Assembly (NCBI GenBank): GCA_021828245.1 | Contig: JAKASC010000004.1 | Location: 1-26,568 of the forward strand | Source: Acidobacteriota bacterium | GTDB taxonomy: Bacteria; Acidobacteriota; Terriglobia; UBA7540 | Reading direction: 5' to 3' | Length of the DNA: 26,568 nucleotides | Part shown: positions 7,554-16,376 of the stretch, piece by piece | Layout of the letters: each line of letters starts with the position of its first letter | How positions within the stretch are numbered: position 1 is the first letter of the stretch | Position numbers and translations under genes: made by a program | The notes under the pieces: generated by a model | What the model saw: only the letters and a program-made list of their open reading frames with translations | Databases searched by the model: none | Told to the model about the DNA's origin: nothing

Positions 7554-8287
7554 GGACAGCTCTCGTGACGGGTGCAGGAGGTTCTTTGGGGAGAGCGACA
7601 GCTCTGCGCCTGGCTCGCGATGGTTTTGCCGTAGCCGTTCTTGACTCTAACCCAATCACCCTCGATGAAACCTTGGCCTTGCTCACCGCAACCGGAGCGA
7701 AAGCAGCGGGCTGGAAGGTGGATCTTCGACGGGAGGACGAGATTCGTCGAGCTTTTGAGGAGGCGCAGAACGTTCTCGGTCCGCTGGACGCGCTAGTTAA
7801 CAACGCAGCCATTTACCCGAAAGGCCGATTCATGGATGTCGCCGTGGAACAATACGACGACGTGGTCCGGGTAAACCAGAGAGCCTACTATTTAGCTGCT
7901 CAGTGCGCCGCTCGACAAATGATCCCGAGGAGGAAAGGGACGATGGTCAACATATCTTCAGTCACCTTTTGGGGAGGATGGGAAGAACTCTCAGCCTATG
8001 TCTCTACCAAAGGAGCGGCCATCGGGCTGACCCGGGCGCTGGCCCGCGAACTGGGGCCTTATGGCATTCGTGTCAACGCTGTTTCACCTGGCGCAATTCC
8101 CACCGCTGCCGAAAAAATTCATCCCGACCCGGAAGCTTATCAGAAGTACGTGCTCGAGCATCAATCGCTCAAGCGTCGTGGCACGCCGGAAGACATCGCC
8201 TCGGTCGTCTCCTTTCTCTGTGGCGAAGATTCGTCGTTTCTCACCGGCCAAAACCTGGTGGTGGACGGAGGATGGGTGATGGCATGA
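7544..8287 (+). CDS. SDR-family oxidoreductase
   Basis: The protein is 247 residues from the ATG at 7544, which gives a normal SDR N-terminus (VLRTALVTGAGG). A much longer upstream extension in this frame lies inside the ALDH gene and is rejected. Motifs are TGAGGSLG (9-16), LD (33-34), NNAA (86-89), NISS (136-139), Y152xxxK156 (YVSTK), NAVSPG and VVDGG. It is the third SDR of the locus and is complete in its active site, unlike the one at 1929. The overlap with both neighbours (10 bases before, 4 bases after) indicates a tightly coupled operon. Likely role: sugar or keto-deoxy acid dehydrogenase. Confidence 0.9.
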   Translation: MVLRTALVTGAGGSLGRATALRLARDGFAVAVLDSNPITLDETLALLTATGAKAAGWKVDLRREDEIRRAFEEAQNVLGPLDALVNNAAIYPKGRFMDVAVEQYDDVVRVNQRAYYLAAQCAARQMIPRRKGTMVNISSVTFWGGWEELSAYVSTKGAAIGLTRALARELGPYGIRVNAVSPGAIPTAAEKIHPDPEAYQKYVLEHQSLKRRGTPEDIASVVSFLCGEDSSFLTGQNLVVDGGWVMA

Positions 8288-9429
8288 AGCTATACGGGCA
8301 GGAACTCCATCGAACCGATCTCGAGCGTCGCACGGGAGATCTCGCTGCCGCGGGCGGTGTGCGTGAGGTGCTGCTGGCTAACGGGAGCGAGCGGGGCATT
8401 CGGGCACTTGAATTCCGCACTGGCACGGGCTTGGCCTTTGATGTCTTGGTGGATCGCGCCATGGACATTGGTCACGCCGAACATCGAGGTAGAGCCTTTG
8501 GCTGGAGGTCGGCCACCGGCTTCCGTCACCCCGGTCTGCACGAGTATGCCGATGAAGCGGGCCTGTCGTGGTTGCGATCTTTTTCCGGCCTGTTGGTGAC
8601 CGCCGGACTGGACCACACGCTCTTCACGGCGGAAGTTGACGGATCGCAATACGGCTATCCCCATCGCCAAGTGGTTTGGAACGGCCTGCACGGTCGCATC
8701 GCTAATATTCCTGCCCGTCTGAGCGGATACGGTGAGCAATGGCGGGGTGATCAGTGTACATTGTGGGCCGAAGGAATTGTTCGACAGGCGGCGGTTTTTG
8801 CCGAGCACCTTCAATTACATCGGCGGATTGAATCGGCATTGGGCGCCAATGACATTGAAATTTTCGACAGGGTCACCAACGTCGGTTTTGATCGAACGCC
8901 TCACATGTACCTCTATCACATCAATTTGGGCTGGCCGCTGGTGGATGAAGGGACCCAATTCCTTGCTCCTATTTTGCGAACACGCTGGCAAACCGCCAGT
9001 GTGGTCGAGCAGAGGGTTTCCTACCAGCGCCTGCCGAGCCCGCAACCGCATTTCGTCGAACAGGTTTACGAGCACGAACTTGTTGCGGATGCGGACGGCA
9101 ATTTCAGAGTGGCCGTGATTAACCCGCGTCTTGAGTTCGGAGTGCAGCTCGAGTGGCGCAGCGGCGAGTTTGGGTGCTTCTTTGAGTGGCTTCATCTGCG
9201 CGAGGGCGCCTATGCAATGGGGCTTGAGCCCTCCACCCATCACGTGGAAGGTGAGCTTGCCGCGAGAAAAGACGGCACCATGATTTGGCTCGAACACGGC
9301 GAATCCCGAAGTTACCGAACGCGCCTCACCGTCCTGGACGGCAAAGCAGCGATTGCTGAAGCGGAAAGCCAAATATGCGCTGTGAGAAAGCAGCCGGAAA
9401 GCGACGTACCGCTCATTTCATTATCGTGA
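8284..9429 (+). CDS. DUF4432 aldose-1-epimerase-like protein
   Basis: Starting at the ATG that overlaps the SDR stop codon, the product is 381 residues. It resembles the DUF4432 branch of the galactose-mutarotase-like fold: an N-terminal beta region with 'VDRAMDIGHAEHRG', a central 'NGLHGRIANIPA' motif with the conserved His, and 'YLYHINLGWPLVDEG'. Family members are mutarotase-like beta-sandwich proteins, some linked to sugar or sugar-acid catabolism. Here it could interconvert anomers for the sugar dehydrogenase or bind a sugar derivative. No lactonase is seen in the operon, so a hydrolytic role is conceivable but unsupported. Confidence 0.82.
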   Translation: MKLYGQELHRTDLERRTGDLAAAGGVREVLLANGSERGIRALEFRTGTGLAFDVLVDRAMDIGHAEHRGRAFGWRSATGFRHPGLHEYADEAGLSWLRSFSGLLVTAGLDHTLFTAEVDGSQYGYPHRQVVWNGLHGRIANIPARLSGYGEQWRGDQCTLWAEGIVRQAAVFAEHLQLHRRIESALGANDIEIFDRVTNVGFDRTPHMYLYHINLGWPLVDEGTQFLAPILRTRWQTASVVEQRVSYQRLPSPQPHFVEQVYEHELVADADGNFRVAVINPRLEFGVQLEWRSGEFGCFFEWLHLREGAYAMGLEPSTHHVEGELAARKDGTMIWLEHGESRSYRTRLTVLDGKAAIAEAESQICAVRKQPESDVPLISLS

Positions 9430-9446
9430 CTCGATAGAAGAAGCTA

Positions 9447-10553
9447 ATGCAGATGAACCTGAATCTGAACCACATGCCGCCGCTTCCCGCGAAGCGAGAT
9501 TACCGCATCGGAGTAATCGGAGCGGGCTTCGTTGTGCGGGATGTCCAGTTGCCGGCTTATCGTGAGGCGGGATTCAATGTAGTGGCCATTGCTTCGAGGA
9601 ATGCGGCCAAGGCTCAAGAGGTTGCGGCGCTGCGCGGAATCTCCAAGGCTTATTCCACAATTGAAGATTTGATGCAAGACGCCTCGATTGAGGTTTTGGA
9701 TATCGCGGTTCCGCCCCATGTCCAGCCGGAAATAATTCGGAAGGCTGCTCGCCACAAACACCTCCGGGGGATTTTGGCTCAAAAGCCACTCGCGATGAGC
9801 TATGGCGAAGCACGGAGCGCCGTTGAGGCGTGCGAAAGCGCCGGCATCCGATTGGCCGTCAATCAAAACATGCGATATGACCAGTCCATGCGGTCGCTGA
9901 AGACCTTGCTGGAAAGGGGCCTTTTGGGCGAGCCGGTGTTGGCAACCCTTGAAATGCGTGCCATTCCGCATTGGCAATCGTGGCTGCAAGCTTACGACCG
10001 CCTGACCCTTATGGCGATGAGTATCCATCATTTGGATTGCTTCCGCTTTCTATTCGGCGACCCGGAAAGTGTCTATGTGAGCGCTCGAACCGATCCACGA
10101 ACGAAATTTCCACACCGCGATGGAATCGTCCTCTACATTCTCGAGTACGCGAGCGGCCTGCGAGCCGCTGGATGGGATGATGTATGGGCTGGCCCCGCTC
10201 GCGAAGGAGCTGCGGCGGACATCTATATCAAGTGGCGAGTTGAAGGAACCGAAGGGCTGGCCCAGGGAACCATTGGATGGCCCGCTTATCCCGCGCGCGT
10301 TCCGAGCACCCTCAGTTTTACCATCCGGCAACAACCCGCCTGCTGGTTCTCGCCTCAATGGCCCGAGGTATGGTTCCCGGACGCGTTTCAAGGAACGATG
10401 GGGGAACTTCTGAGCAGCCTCAACGAGCAACGGGAACCGGTGATTAGCGGCCGAGACAATCTTCGCACCATGGCGCTGCTCGATGCTTGCTACGCCTCGT
10501 TGGAGCAGCGACGGGCCATTCGGCTGGATCCATCGAAAGGAGAGATCGAATGA
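9447..10553 (+). CDS. Gfo/Idh/MocA-family oxidoreductase
   Basis: This 368-residue protein has the N-terminal Rossmann motif (GVIGAGFVVRD, about residues 23-33), the 'VAIASRN' second strand, and the 'LAQKPLA' motif, where most relatives have EKP; the Lys is kept and Glu is replaced by Gln. A C-terminal domain follows with 'SIHHLDCFRFLFG', carrying the His pair usual in the family. These enzymes oxidise or reduce sugars, inositols and amino sugars using NAD(P). It begins 17 bases after the DUF4432 gene and overlaps the next gene by 4 bases (ATGA). An alternative ATG lies two codons downstream. Confidence 0.88.
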   Translation: MQMNLNLNHMPPLPAKRDYRIGVIGAGFVVRDVQLPAYREAGFNVVAIASRNAAKAQEVAALRGISKAYSTIEDLMQDASIEVLDIAVPPHVQPEIIRKAARHKHLRGILAQKPLAMSYGEARSAVEACESAGIRLAVNQNMRYDQSMRSLKTLLERGLLGEPVLATLEMRAIPHWQSWLQAYDRLTLMAMSIHHLDCFRFLFGDPESVYVSARTDPRTKFPHRDGIVLYILEYASGLRAAGWDDVWAGPAREGAAADIYIKWRVEGTEGLAQGTIGWPAYPARVPSTLSFTIRQQPACWFSPQWPEVWFPDAFQGTMGELLSSLNEQREPVISGRDNLRTMALLDACYASLEQRRAIRLDPSKGEIE

Positions 10554-11371
10554 AACTCGGACTGATAAACTCGGTGTGGTTCGGCTCGCCCATTGGAACT
10601 GCGGAAGGAATTCGTAAAACGAAGCAGATCGGCTTCGATACTATCGATATTTTTGCCGATCCTACGGAGCTTGAGGTCAAGGAAAAGCGCCTCATCAGGG
10701 ATACGTGCCGCACGGAAAGGCTGCCGGTTATTTCCGTCGTCTGTTGCGCTCTCGGGGTCGCCGACTTTAATGAGTCCGTCCGACGGTTCCATTTGGAACG
10801 AATCCACCGGTATCTCGACTTTGCTTACGAACTCGAGGCACAAAACATTGTGCTGGTGCTCGGCGAGTACCTTTGGCAGCAGGAGGTGATTCGACCGATG
10901 GACCAGTGGAATTGGGCCGTGGAAGCGGTTCGCCGCGCGGGCGACTACGCTTCTGGTCTGGGATTGGAAATCGCCATCGAACTCGAACCGTTTCATCTTT
11001 CGATTGTGAATAACCTATCGAAGATGGTTCAATTCCTGGGCGACGTGAATCATCCAGCGGTGCGCGCGAACCTCGACATTTCCCACCTCTTCCTGTCGCA
11101 TTCGCCGGCCGAGGGGATCGCCCAACTCAAGGGGCGAATCGCGCATGTTCATTTGTCGGATTGCGACGGGCAAAAGCACGGCGACTTGCCGCCGGGACGT
11201 GGGGTGGTCAACTTCACTCCCTATCTTGAGCAACTGAAGGCGTCGGGATACTCCCGCGCCGTCAGCATCGAATTGGAATATTCCCCTGAGCCTCAAAAAA
11301 TCGTCGCTTGGGTTGAAGAAGCCTACCGTGAAACCAGCCGCATGATGCGCCAGGCCGGTCTGCGCGAATGA
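10550..11371 (+). CDS. Xylose-isomerase-like TIM-barrel sugar epimerase/isomerase
   Basis: The ATG overlapping the previous stop gives a 273-residue protein of the AP-endonuclease-2/xylose-isomerase-like superfamily. Metal-ligand motifs are seen in order: IELEP (first Glu), NLDISH (Asp/His), HVHLSD and a C-terminal Glu in SIELEY. Relatives include tagatose/psicose 3-epimerases, hydroxypyruvate isomerase and inosose dehydratase. As the last gene of the operon it may feed a ketose or keto acid into the pathway. It is distinct from the Tat-exported homologue at 18119. Confidence 0.86.
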   Translation: MKLGLINSVWFGSPIGTAEGIRKTKQIGFDTIDIFADPTELEVKEKRLIRDTCRTERLPVISVVCCALGVADFNESVRRFHLERIHRYLDFAYELEAQNIVLVLGEYLWQQEVIRPMDQWNWAVEAVRRAGDYASGLGLEIAIELEPFHLSIVNNLSKMVQFLGDVNHPAVRANLDISHLFLSHSPAEGIAQLKGRIAHVHLSDCDGQKHGDLPPGRGVVNFTPYLEQLKASGYSRAVSIELEYSPEPQKIVAWVEEAYRETSRMMRQAGLRE

Positions 11372-11402
11372 GAAGCGCGCGCGGGCGGCTTCCGCGGATT
11401 AC

Positions 11403-11419
11403 GAATACGTTACGTATTC
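11403..11419. promoter_or_regulatory. Short perfect inverted repeat behind the operon
   Basis: GAATACG (11403-11409) and CGTATTC (11413-11419) are perfect 7-bp arms around TTA, 31 bases after the last operon stop codon and just upstream of the regulator's promoter. It is too AT-rich and short for a good terminator; an operator is more likely. Confidence 0.3.
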
Positions 11420-11440
11420 CAAAGTATAAGTCCCTGAAAA

Positions 11441-11491
11441 TTGTCCTTGACAACCGATAATCAATTATAGATTATCGTTTACTGTTTAACT
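11441..11491 (+). promoter_or_regulatory. Promoter/operator block of the GntR regulator (copy 2)
   Basis: TTGACA (11447-11452) lies within the inverted repeat TTGTC-CTT-GACAA (11441-11453). It is followed by GATAATC (11456-11462) and GATTATC (11470-11476), a second perfect 7-bp inverted repeat with a 7-base spacer; GATTAT also lies 17 bases after the -35 and can serve as -10. Bases 11464-11491 match copy 1 at 3819-3846 with three differences. An operator overlapping the -35 fits autorepression by the adjacent FadR-type regulator. Confidence 0.6.
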
Positions 11492-11584
11492 GGGATGCCG
11501 CCAATGTTGGGGGGAAGCGCCGCAAGGGCCCTTCAGAAGCGACCCGGTTGCGAGGGCCGCCAGGAGTTCAGGATTGAAGGATCG

Positions 11585-11602
11585 TCCGCTGAGCTGAGCG
11601 GA
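11585..11602 (+). promoter_or_regulatory. Small hairpin before the regulator's ribosome binding site
   Basis: TCCGCT (11585-11590) and AGCGGA (11597-11602) form a perfect 6-bp stem with a 6-base loop, 3 bases upstream of the AGGGG-type ribosome binding site of the gene at 11622. It might tune translation. Confidence 0.25.
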
Positions 11603-11621
11603 GCAAGGGGTCTTCAACCAA

Positions 11622-12332
11622 ATGCCCGAAACCGCAGACGTAGGCCTTGAGATTGCTGAACTGACGGATGCGCTGGCGGGCCGCGCCAGCGTCCCGGATC
11701 GTATTGCGCATGTGCTGAGGGATGCCATTGTCTCCGGCAAATTGGGTCCCGGCGGGCGGATTGTGGAATCTCGGATTGCGCGGCAATTAGGTATCGGCCA
11801 GCCCACCGTCCGCGAGGCACTTAAAACCTTGGCGAGCGAAGGACTGGTGGTTCACAGCCCCAACCGCGGCTATTGTGTGCAGAGTCTAACCGCCCATGAG
11901 GTTGAACAAATCTACGAACTGCGCACGGAGTGGGAGCCATTGGCCGTCGAATTGGCGCTGCGCCGGCGCTCGTCATGGAGCGCGGAGGAATTGGCAGGCA
12001 TCCTGAAAGGGCTGAAACAGGCGGCTCGGGACGGCGACATTGAGCAGTACTACCATTTCGACCTGAAATTTCATCAGGCACTTTGGAAGTTTTCGGGGAA
12101 TCCGTTCCTGGAAAAAGCCCTCTCGCAGATAACCGTTCCGGTGTTCGCGTTTTGGATGATCCGGCAGCTCCGCGAGCATAGCCTGGACCTGACCGCCAAC
12201 GCCCGCACTCACGAGAAGATTTTTAAGGTTCTTTTAGCTGGAGACCCGCGCGCCGCGCGCGAAGCGACCCGGGCCGCTCTCGAATCGTTCTCAAAACTGG
12301 TGGGTCAATCGGCAAAACAATCGGACCTCTGA
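11622..12332 (+). CDS. GntR-family transcriptional regulator, FadR subfamily
   Basis: The 236-residue protein has an N-terminal winged helix (about residues 24-90: 'RIAHVLRDAIVSGKLGPGG', then 'IGQPTVREALKTLASEGLV' and the wing 'NRGYCV') and a C-terminal FCD effector domain with the FDLKFHQALW and THEKIF motifs; Asp and His residues there usually bind a metal and a carboxylate effector. FadR-subfamily regulators commonly respond to sugar acids or keto-deoxy acids and repress catabolic operons. The repeated operator-like block before this gene and before the operon at 4102 supports control of both. The start has only a moderate ribosome binding site (AAGGGG, spacing about 11). Confidence 0.9.
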   Translation: MPETADVGLEIAELTDALAGRASVPDRIAHVLRDAIVSGKLGPGGRIVESRIARQLGIGQPTVREALKTLASEGLVVHSPNRGYCVQSLTAHEVEQIYELRTEWEPLAVELALRRRSSWSAEELAGILKGLKQAARDGDIEQYYHFDLKFHQALWKFSGNPFLEKALSQITVPVFAFWMIRQLREHSLDLTANARTHEKIFKVLLAGDPRAAREATRAALESFSKLVGQSAKQSDL

Positions 12333-12543
12333 TCGCGGGTTCGAGGGGTAGACGAATTAAAGCCGCTGGGTTGAATAGAAACAAGTGGTAGTTCAAGCCG
12401 CGCGGGCAGTTGTGAAATCGGCCCCCTATCGTGGGGACTCGTCGCCAGGCAATGTGTCGGGTTTTGATGGGTTTGTGATTGAGCGTCGGGTCGCGGGTCC
12501 AGGCAGTGCAGGGTTTCGTAACACAACGACAAAGGAGATCACC
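12333..12543. other. Intergenic region before the TonB receptor
   Basis: There is no gene and no copy of the promoter block seen at 3801 and 11447. The only clear signal is the ribosome binding site AAAGGAG about 6 bases before the ATG at 12544. A plain promoter could not be identified with confidence. Confidence 0.4.
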
Positions 12544-15500
12544 ATGACGAGTTGGTGGGGGAAGGGAATGATTGCGAGGAGGCCTATGCGAATTCAACTA
12601 TGGCGCCTGATCCTGTTGGCGGCATGTGGGCTCGGGCTGGTTTGGGGGCTGAGTGAGGGACGGCTATATGCTCAGGCTTACGTGGCGAGTCTGAGCGGTA
12701 CGGTGTCCGATCCGCAAGGCGCAGCGATTCCCGGGGCTACCTTGACGCTGACCAACACAGCGACAGGCCAGGTACGCCGGACTTCAAGCTCCAGCGACGG
12801 GCGGTACATTTTTGCGCAGCTTCTCCCGGGAACGTATGAACTGACGGTGAAAGCACAAGGGTTTAAGACCGTTGTGCATCGGGGCGTGACGCTTTTGCCG
12901 AGCCATGCCGCCACGCTGGATCTCCAGATGCAGGTGGGAGCGGTGCAACAAACCGTTCAGGTGAGCAGCCGCGCGCCGCTCCTCGATACTCGATCCGCCA
13001 ATGAATCGGCGACGATTAATCAGAGAATGATCAAGGCCTTGCCGACGTACATTGACAATCCGATGCCCTTGGTGCTCACTCAGGCCGGCGCCACGCTCGG
13101 GGTCATGGGCCAGTTGAACAGCACGCTTGACCAGAATTACAGCGGATTTGACCTGAATGGCGGACGTTCCATGGCCAGCGAGATTCTGGTAGATGGCGCC
13201 TCCGACCGCGCGGCGGATTGGGGCGGTATGATTGTCGTGCCTCCCTCAAGCACGGTCCAAGAGATGCAGGTCATCAGCAACACGTATGACGCTCAGTACG
13301 GGCGCTCCGGCGGCGGGGTGGTCAGTTTGATAACTAAAAGTGGTACGAATCAGTTCCACGGCTCGCTCTACGAGTATATCCAGTCTGAGATCTTTAATGC
13401 CACCAGCTGGAGCAATAATCAGTTTGTGGACCCTGGGTGCAACACGTTTGGCTGCAATCGGGCCAAAAAGCCGGTGTACACGCTGAATCAATTTGGAGGT
13501 GACTTCGGCGGGCCCCTGTGGAAAAGCAAGCACGTTTATTTCTTTGGCGCCTACGATGGCCTGCGGGAGCCCGCGCCGGATAGTTTTGGTCCAACCACGG
13601 TTCCGACGGCGGCCGAGCGCCAGGGGAACTTTTCAGCGGCTTACAACCCGGATGGAACTCTCCAAGTTCTTTACAACCCGTTCTCAACTCAGCCTGACCC
13701 AAACAATCCCGGGCAATACATCCGCCAGCCCTTCGACCCATCTTGCGTGGGGGTCAAATACCCGAACACTTGCCCGGGCAACGTGATTCCGCCCAACATG
13801 ATCAACTCTGTGGGCGCCAAGGTGATGGCCTTGTTTCCGAATCCAACGAGCGACGGGAACCCCATCACCCACGAAAACAATTATTTCAAGACCGGATCGG
13901 GAAGTTATACCAACAACCACATTGACCTACGAGTTGACTGGGACCACAACGACAAGCACACGATGTTTGGACGTTGGATCCAGCGCTATTCCGACAACCA
14001 AAACTATCCCTGCTTCTTCTGCAATGGTGCCGATTCCACGCTTAACTACGTGAATCCCGGATACCAGTTCGTTTTAGGTAATACGTTCACTCCTACTCCG
14101 AACTGGGCGATCAGCGTGGTCCTAAGCACGAGTCGTTGGTCCGAAGACCAGATTTCGCCAGCCCTCGGCAAGTTGACGCCGGCGGGTGTTGGGCTCAACC
14201 CAGCCCAATATCAGGCGCCGCTCGTCCCCTCGTTTGGCTTTGAAGGCTATGCGGGGTTGGGGCCTCAATTTAGCCAGCGCATCCAGAATTACATTCGCTA
14301 TACCAACGCTCTTAATGTCAATGTGGACTGGCAGAAAGGTTCACGGCAGACCATCGAGTTTGGTGGAACCATTGAGCCTGACCTTATCAACAACATTGAC
14401 AGTTTCAGCGGAGCATTTTCCTTCGGGCGAGGATTCACGGCCGGCCCCGTGGCAGTGACAGACAGCTCCACGACGGGAAATGCGCTGGCGTCGTTGCTGC
14501 TGGGAACCGCCAGTTACGGGCAAACTCAGTTCCAACCAGACATTGCTTCCAAGTTGCCGTATTATGCCGTGTACGGTCAGGACACCTGGCAGGCCACCCG
14601 AAAGCTGACCTTGATTCTAGGTTTGCGGTATGAGGTGCAACCGGGAGCGACCGAGCGATTTAACCGGCTAACGGCCTTCGATCCAAACGTGGTGAATCCT
14701 ATCAGCCAGCAAATTGGAATGACGGTCCACGGAGGGCTCATTTACGCCTCGCCCTCCCACCGTCGCGCTTGGCCGACGGATTGGAGCAACTTGGCGCCCC
14801 GCATCGGTCTGGCCTACCGCGCTACTCGCAAGCTGGTGGTTCGGTCCGGCTTTGGCATCTTCTATGTTCCAGCTTCTTCGCTTTACACGTTTGACTATCC
14901 CGGCGAGTATGCCGGCTTCTCCAGTCTGACGGTGATGAACTCAAGCGTGGGTGGTAGCGGTCTGATTCCGCAAGATCTAATTAGCAATCCCTTCCCGAAT
15001 GGCATTAACCCGATCACCGGCTCCTCGCAGGGCTTGCTGACCTTTGTAGGCTCCTCTCCTTTTCAGACCTGGCTTACGGGGCCGCATCCGACGGGCTACA
15101 AAATGAATTGGAGTCTTGACCTGCAATACGAGCTCCATCCCGGCAGCGTTCTCGATGTAGGTTACTTGGGGTTCGGTGCTCGCAAACTCGATTTTGGCAA
15201 TCCCAGCTTGGACATCAATCAGCTACCCCCTCAATACCTCAGCATGGGTTCGGCGCTTGATCAGCAAGTTGCGAATCCGTTCTACGGGGCGATCACTACG
15301 GGTCCGCTGAGCGGTCCGACAGTGGCTCGGCAGATTTTGCTCCGCCCGTACCCGGAGTTCCTTTCCGTCCAGCCGACACGCTCATTACCCGGCGCGACCA
15401 GCAACTATGATGCTTTGAGCGTTCAGTTTCGACATGAATTCTCGAATGGCCTCAGCGTCATTTCGGGCTACCAATGGTCCAAGGTCATGGATGACGCCTC

Positions 15501-16215
15501 GGAGGACCAAGGTTGGGCGATTTTCGAGAGCCAGTGGCGCAGTTACTACGACCGCAAGCTGGAGTACTCCATCAGCTCGCACGACATCCCTCAGAACTTT
15601 GTCACCAGCCTGGTGTACAACCTTCCCGTCGGGCGCGGGCACCGGTTTGGCGGCAGAATGCCGTCCGTCGCCAATGCCGCCCTGGGTGGCTGGCAGATGG
15701 CTGGCATCGTCACCATCCAGAGCGGTTACCCGGTTTTGGTTCAAGGTCCGGGCACGTTGGGAAACTACGGATTTGGACGGCAAAGTCCTGACCTCGTGAG
15801 CTCCAGCGCTCTCTATTATCCGGGCTTCCAGCAGACCCCGCAGCGGTGGTTCAACACCTGCACGCTCCTGCAAAACGGAACCCGAACCGGATGCATCTCG
15901 CCGACGGAGCCAATCGCTTGGATGGAGCCACCCCCTTATACCATTGGCAATGCCCCGCGCTACAACTCCAACCTCCGCTCGGGCGCAACGCACAACCTCG
16001 ATTTTTCACTGGCGAAGATGTTCGACGTCACGGAACGCTATCGCCTGCTATTCCGTGCAGAGTTCTTGAACGCGTTCAACACCCCCACCCTCGGCGGCCC
16101 GGACAATACCGGTGCCGGGCCGGGCAACTATGACACGAGTGGCAGTTTCGGCCAGATTTTCGGCACCGCCAACTCGCCTCGTACCATGCAATTTTCACTC
16201 ACCCTAAACTTCTGA
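12544..16215 (+). CDS. Oar-like TonB-dependent receptor with carboxypeptidase-regulatory domain
   Basis: The product is 1223 residues from the ATG with AAAGGAG 6 bases upstream. A signal peptide (RIQLWRLILLAACGLGLVWG, then a cut near YAQA) is followed by a CarboxypepD_reg-like domain (SGTVSDPQGAAIPGATLTL, about residues 53-140) and a plug ('LVDGASDRAADWGGMIVVPP'). A long barrel follows, with alternating strands ending in 'RTMQFSLTLNF', a C-terminal aromatic residue typical of outer-membrane barrels. Such Oar/CarboxypepD_reg receptors are expanded in Acidobacteriota and are presumed to import glycan or polyphenol-derived nutrients. A second ATG 42 bases in, with AGGAGG only 3 bases before it, is a weaker start. 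It follows the sugar regulator, so it may import the substrate of the operon, though that is inference. Confidence 0.9.
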   Translation: MTSWWGKGMIARRPMRIQLWRLILLAACGLGLVWGLSEGRLYAQAYVASLSGTVSDPQGAAIPGATLTLTNTATGQVRRTSSSSDGRYIFAQLLPGTYELTVKAQGFKTVVHRGVTLLPSHAATLDLQMQVGAVQQTVQVSSRAPLLDTRSANESATINQRMIKALPTYIDNPMPLVLTQAGATLGVMGQLNSTLDQNYSGFDLNGGRSMASEILVDGASDRAADWGGMIVVPPSSTVQEMQVISNTYDAQYGRSGGGVVSLITKSGTNQFHGSLYEYIQSEIFNATSWSNNQFVDPGCNTFGCNRAKKPVYTLNQFGGDFGGPLWKSKHVYFFGAYDGLREPAPDSFGPTTVPTAAERQGNFSAAYNPDGTLQVLYNPFSTQPDPNNPGQYIRQPFDPSCVGVKYPNTCPGNVIPPNMINSVGAKVMALFPNPTSDGNPITHENNYFKTGSGSYTNNHIDLRVDWDHNDKHTMFGRWIQRYSDNQNYPCFFCNGADSTLNYVNPGYQFVLGNTFTPTPNWAISVVLSTSRWSEDQISPALGKLTPAGVGLNPAQYQAPLVPSFGFEGYAGLGPQFSQRIQNYIRYTNALNVNVDWQKGSRQTIEFGGTIEPDLINNIDSFSGAFSFGRGFTAGPVAVTDSSTTGNALASLLLGTASYGQTQFQPDIASKLPYYAVYGQDTWQATRKLTLILGLRYEVQPGATERFNRLTAFDPNVVNPISQQIGMTVHGGLIYASPSHRRAWPTDWSNLAPRIGLAYRATRKLVVRSGFGIFYVPASSLYTFDYPGEYAGFSSLTVMNSSVGGSGLIPQDLISNPFPNGINPITGSSQGLLTFVGSSPFQTWLTGPHPTGYKMNWSLDLQYELHPGSVLDVGYLGFGARKLDFGNPSLDINQLPPQYLSMGSALDQQVANPFYGAITTGPLSGPTVARQILLRPYPEFLSVQPTRSLPGATSNYDALSVQFRHEFSNGLSVISGYQWSKVMDDASEDQGWAIFESQWRSYYDRKLEYSISSHDIPQNFVTSLVYNLPVGRGHRFGGRMPSVANAALGGWQMAGIVTIQSGYPVLVQGPGTLGNYGFGRQSPDLVSSSALYYPGFQQTPQRWFNTCTLLQNGTRTGCISPTEPIAWMEPPPYTIGNAPRYNSNLRSGATHNLDFSLAKMFDVTERYRLLFRAEFLNAFNTPTLGGPDNTGAGPGNYDTSGSFGQIFGTANSPRTMQFSLTLNF

Positions 16216-16230
16216 TGACTCCTCTACTTA

Positions 16231-16270
16231 GCGGCCCTGCCTTTACCCGATCCTCGGGAGGCAGGGCCGC
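16231..16270 (+). terminator. Strong hairpin directly after the TonB receptor stop
   Basis: GCGGCCCTGCCT (16231-16242) and AGGCAGGGCCGC (16259-16270) are perfect 12-bp arms; inside, CCCGA (16246-16250) pairs with TCGGG (16254-16258). It starts 15 bases after the receptor's stop codon. No U-run follows (GCCCGTTTCT), so it may be a weak terminator or an mRNA-stabilising 3' stem. It also lies inside any TPR gene started at 16215. Confidence 0.6.
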
Positions 16271-16376
16271 GCCCGTTTCTGGGAAATACGCCGCTGATTT
16301 GCCCCAAAACCGTTTTCATGCGCCCTTCGGCTTGTTACAATCGCTTGAGGAGTTGGCAAGCAAGGGATCCCTGGAA

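Noticed and set aside
7903..8283. Longer upstream start for the DUF4432 gene
   Set aside because: This part lies in another frame of a well-supported SDR gene and has no domain similarity; the ATG at 8284 overlaps the SDR stop as in the rest of the operon.
12385..12543. Upstream extension of the TonB receptor
   Set aside because: It has no ribosome binding site and would bury the signal peptide; the ATG at 12544 has AAAGGAG at ideal spacing.
15385..15993. 202-codon minus-strand frame inside the TonB receptor
   Set aside because: It is antisense to the conserved barrel and has no recognisable motif.
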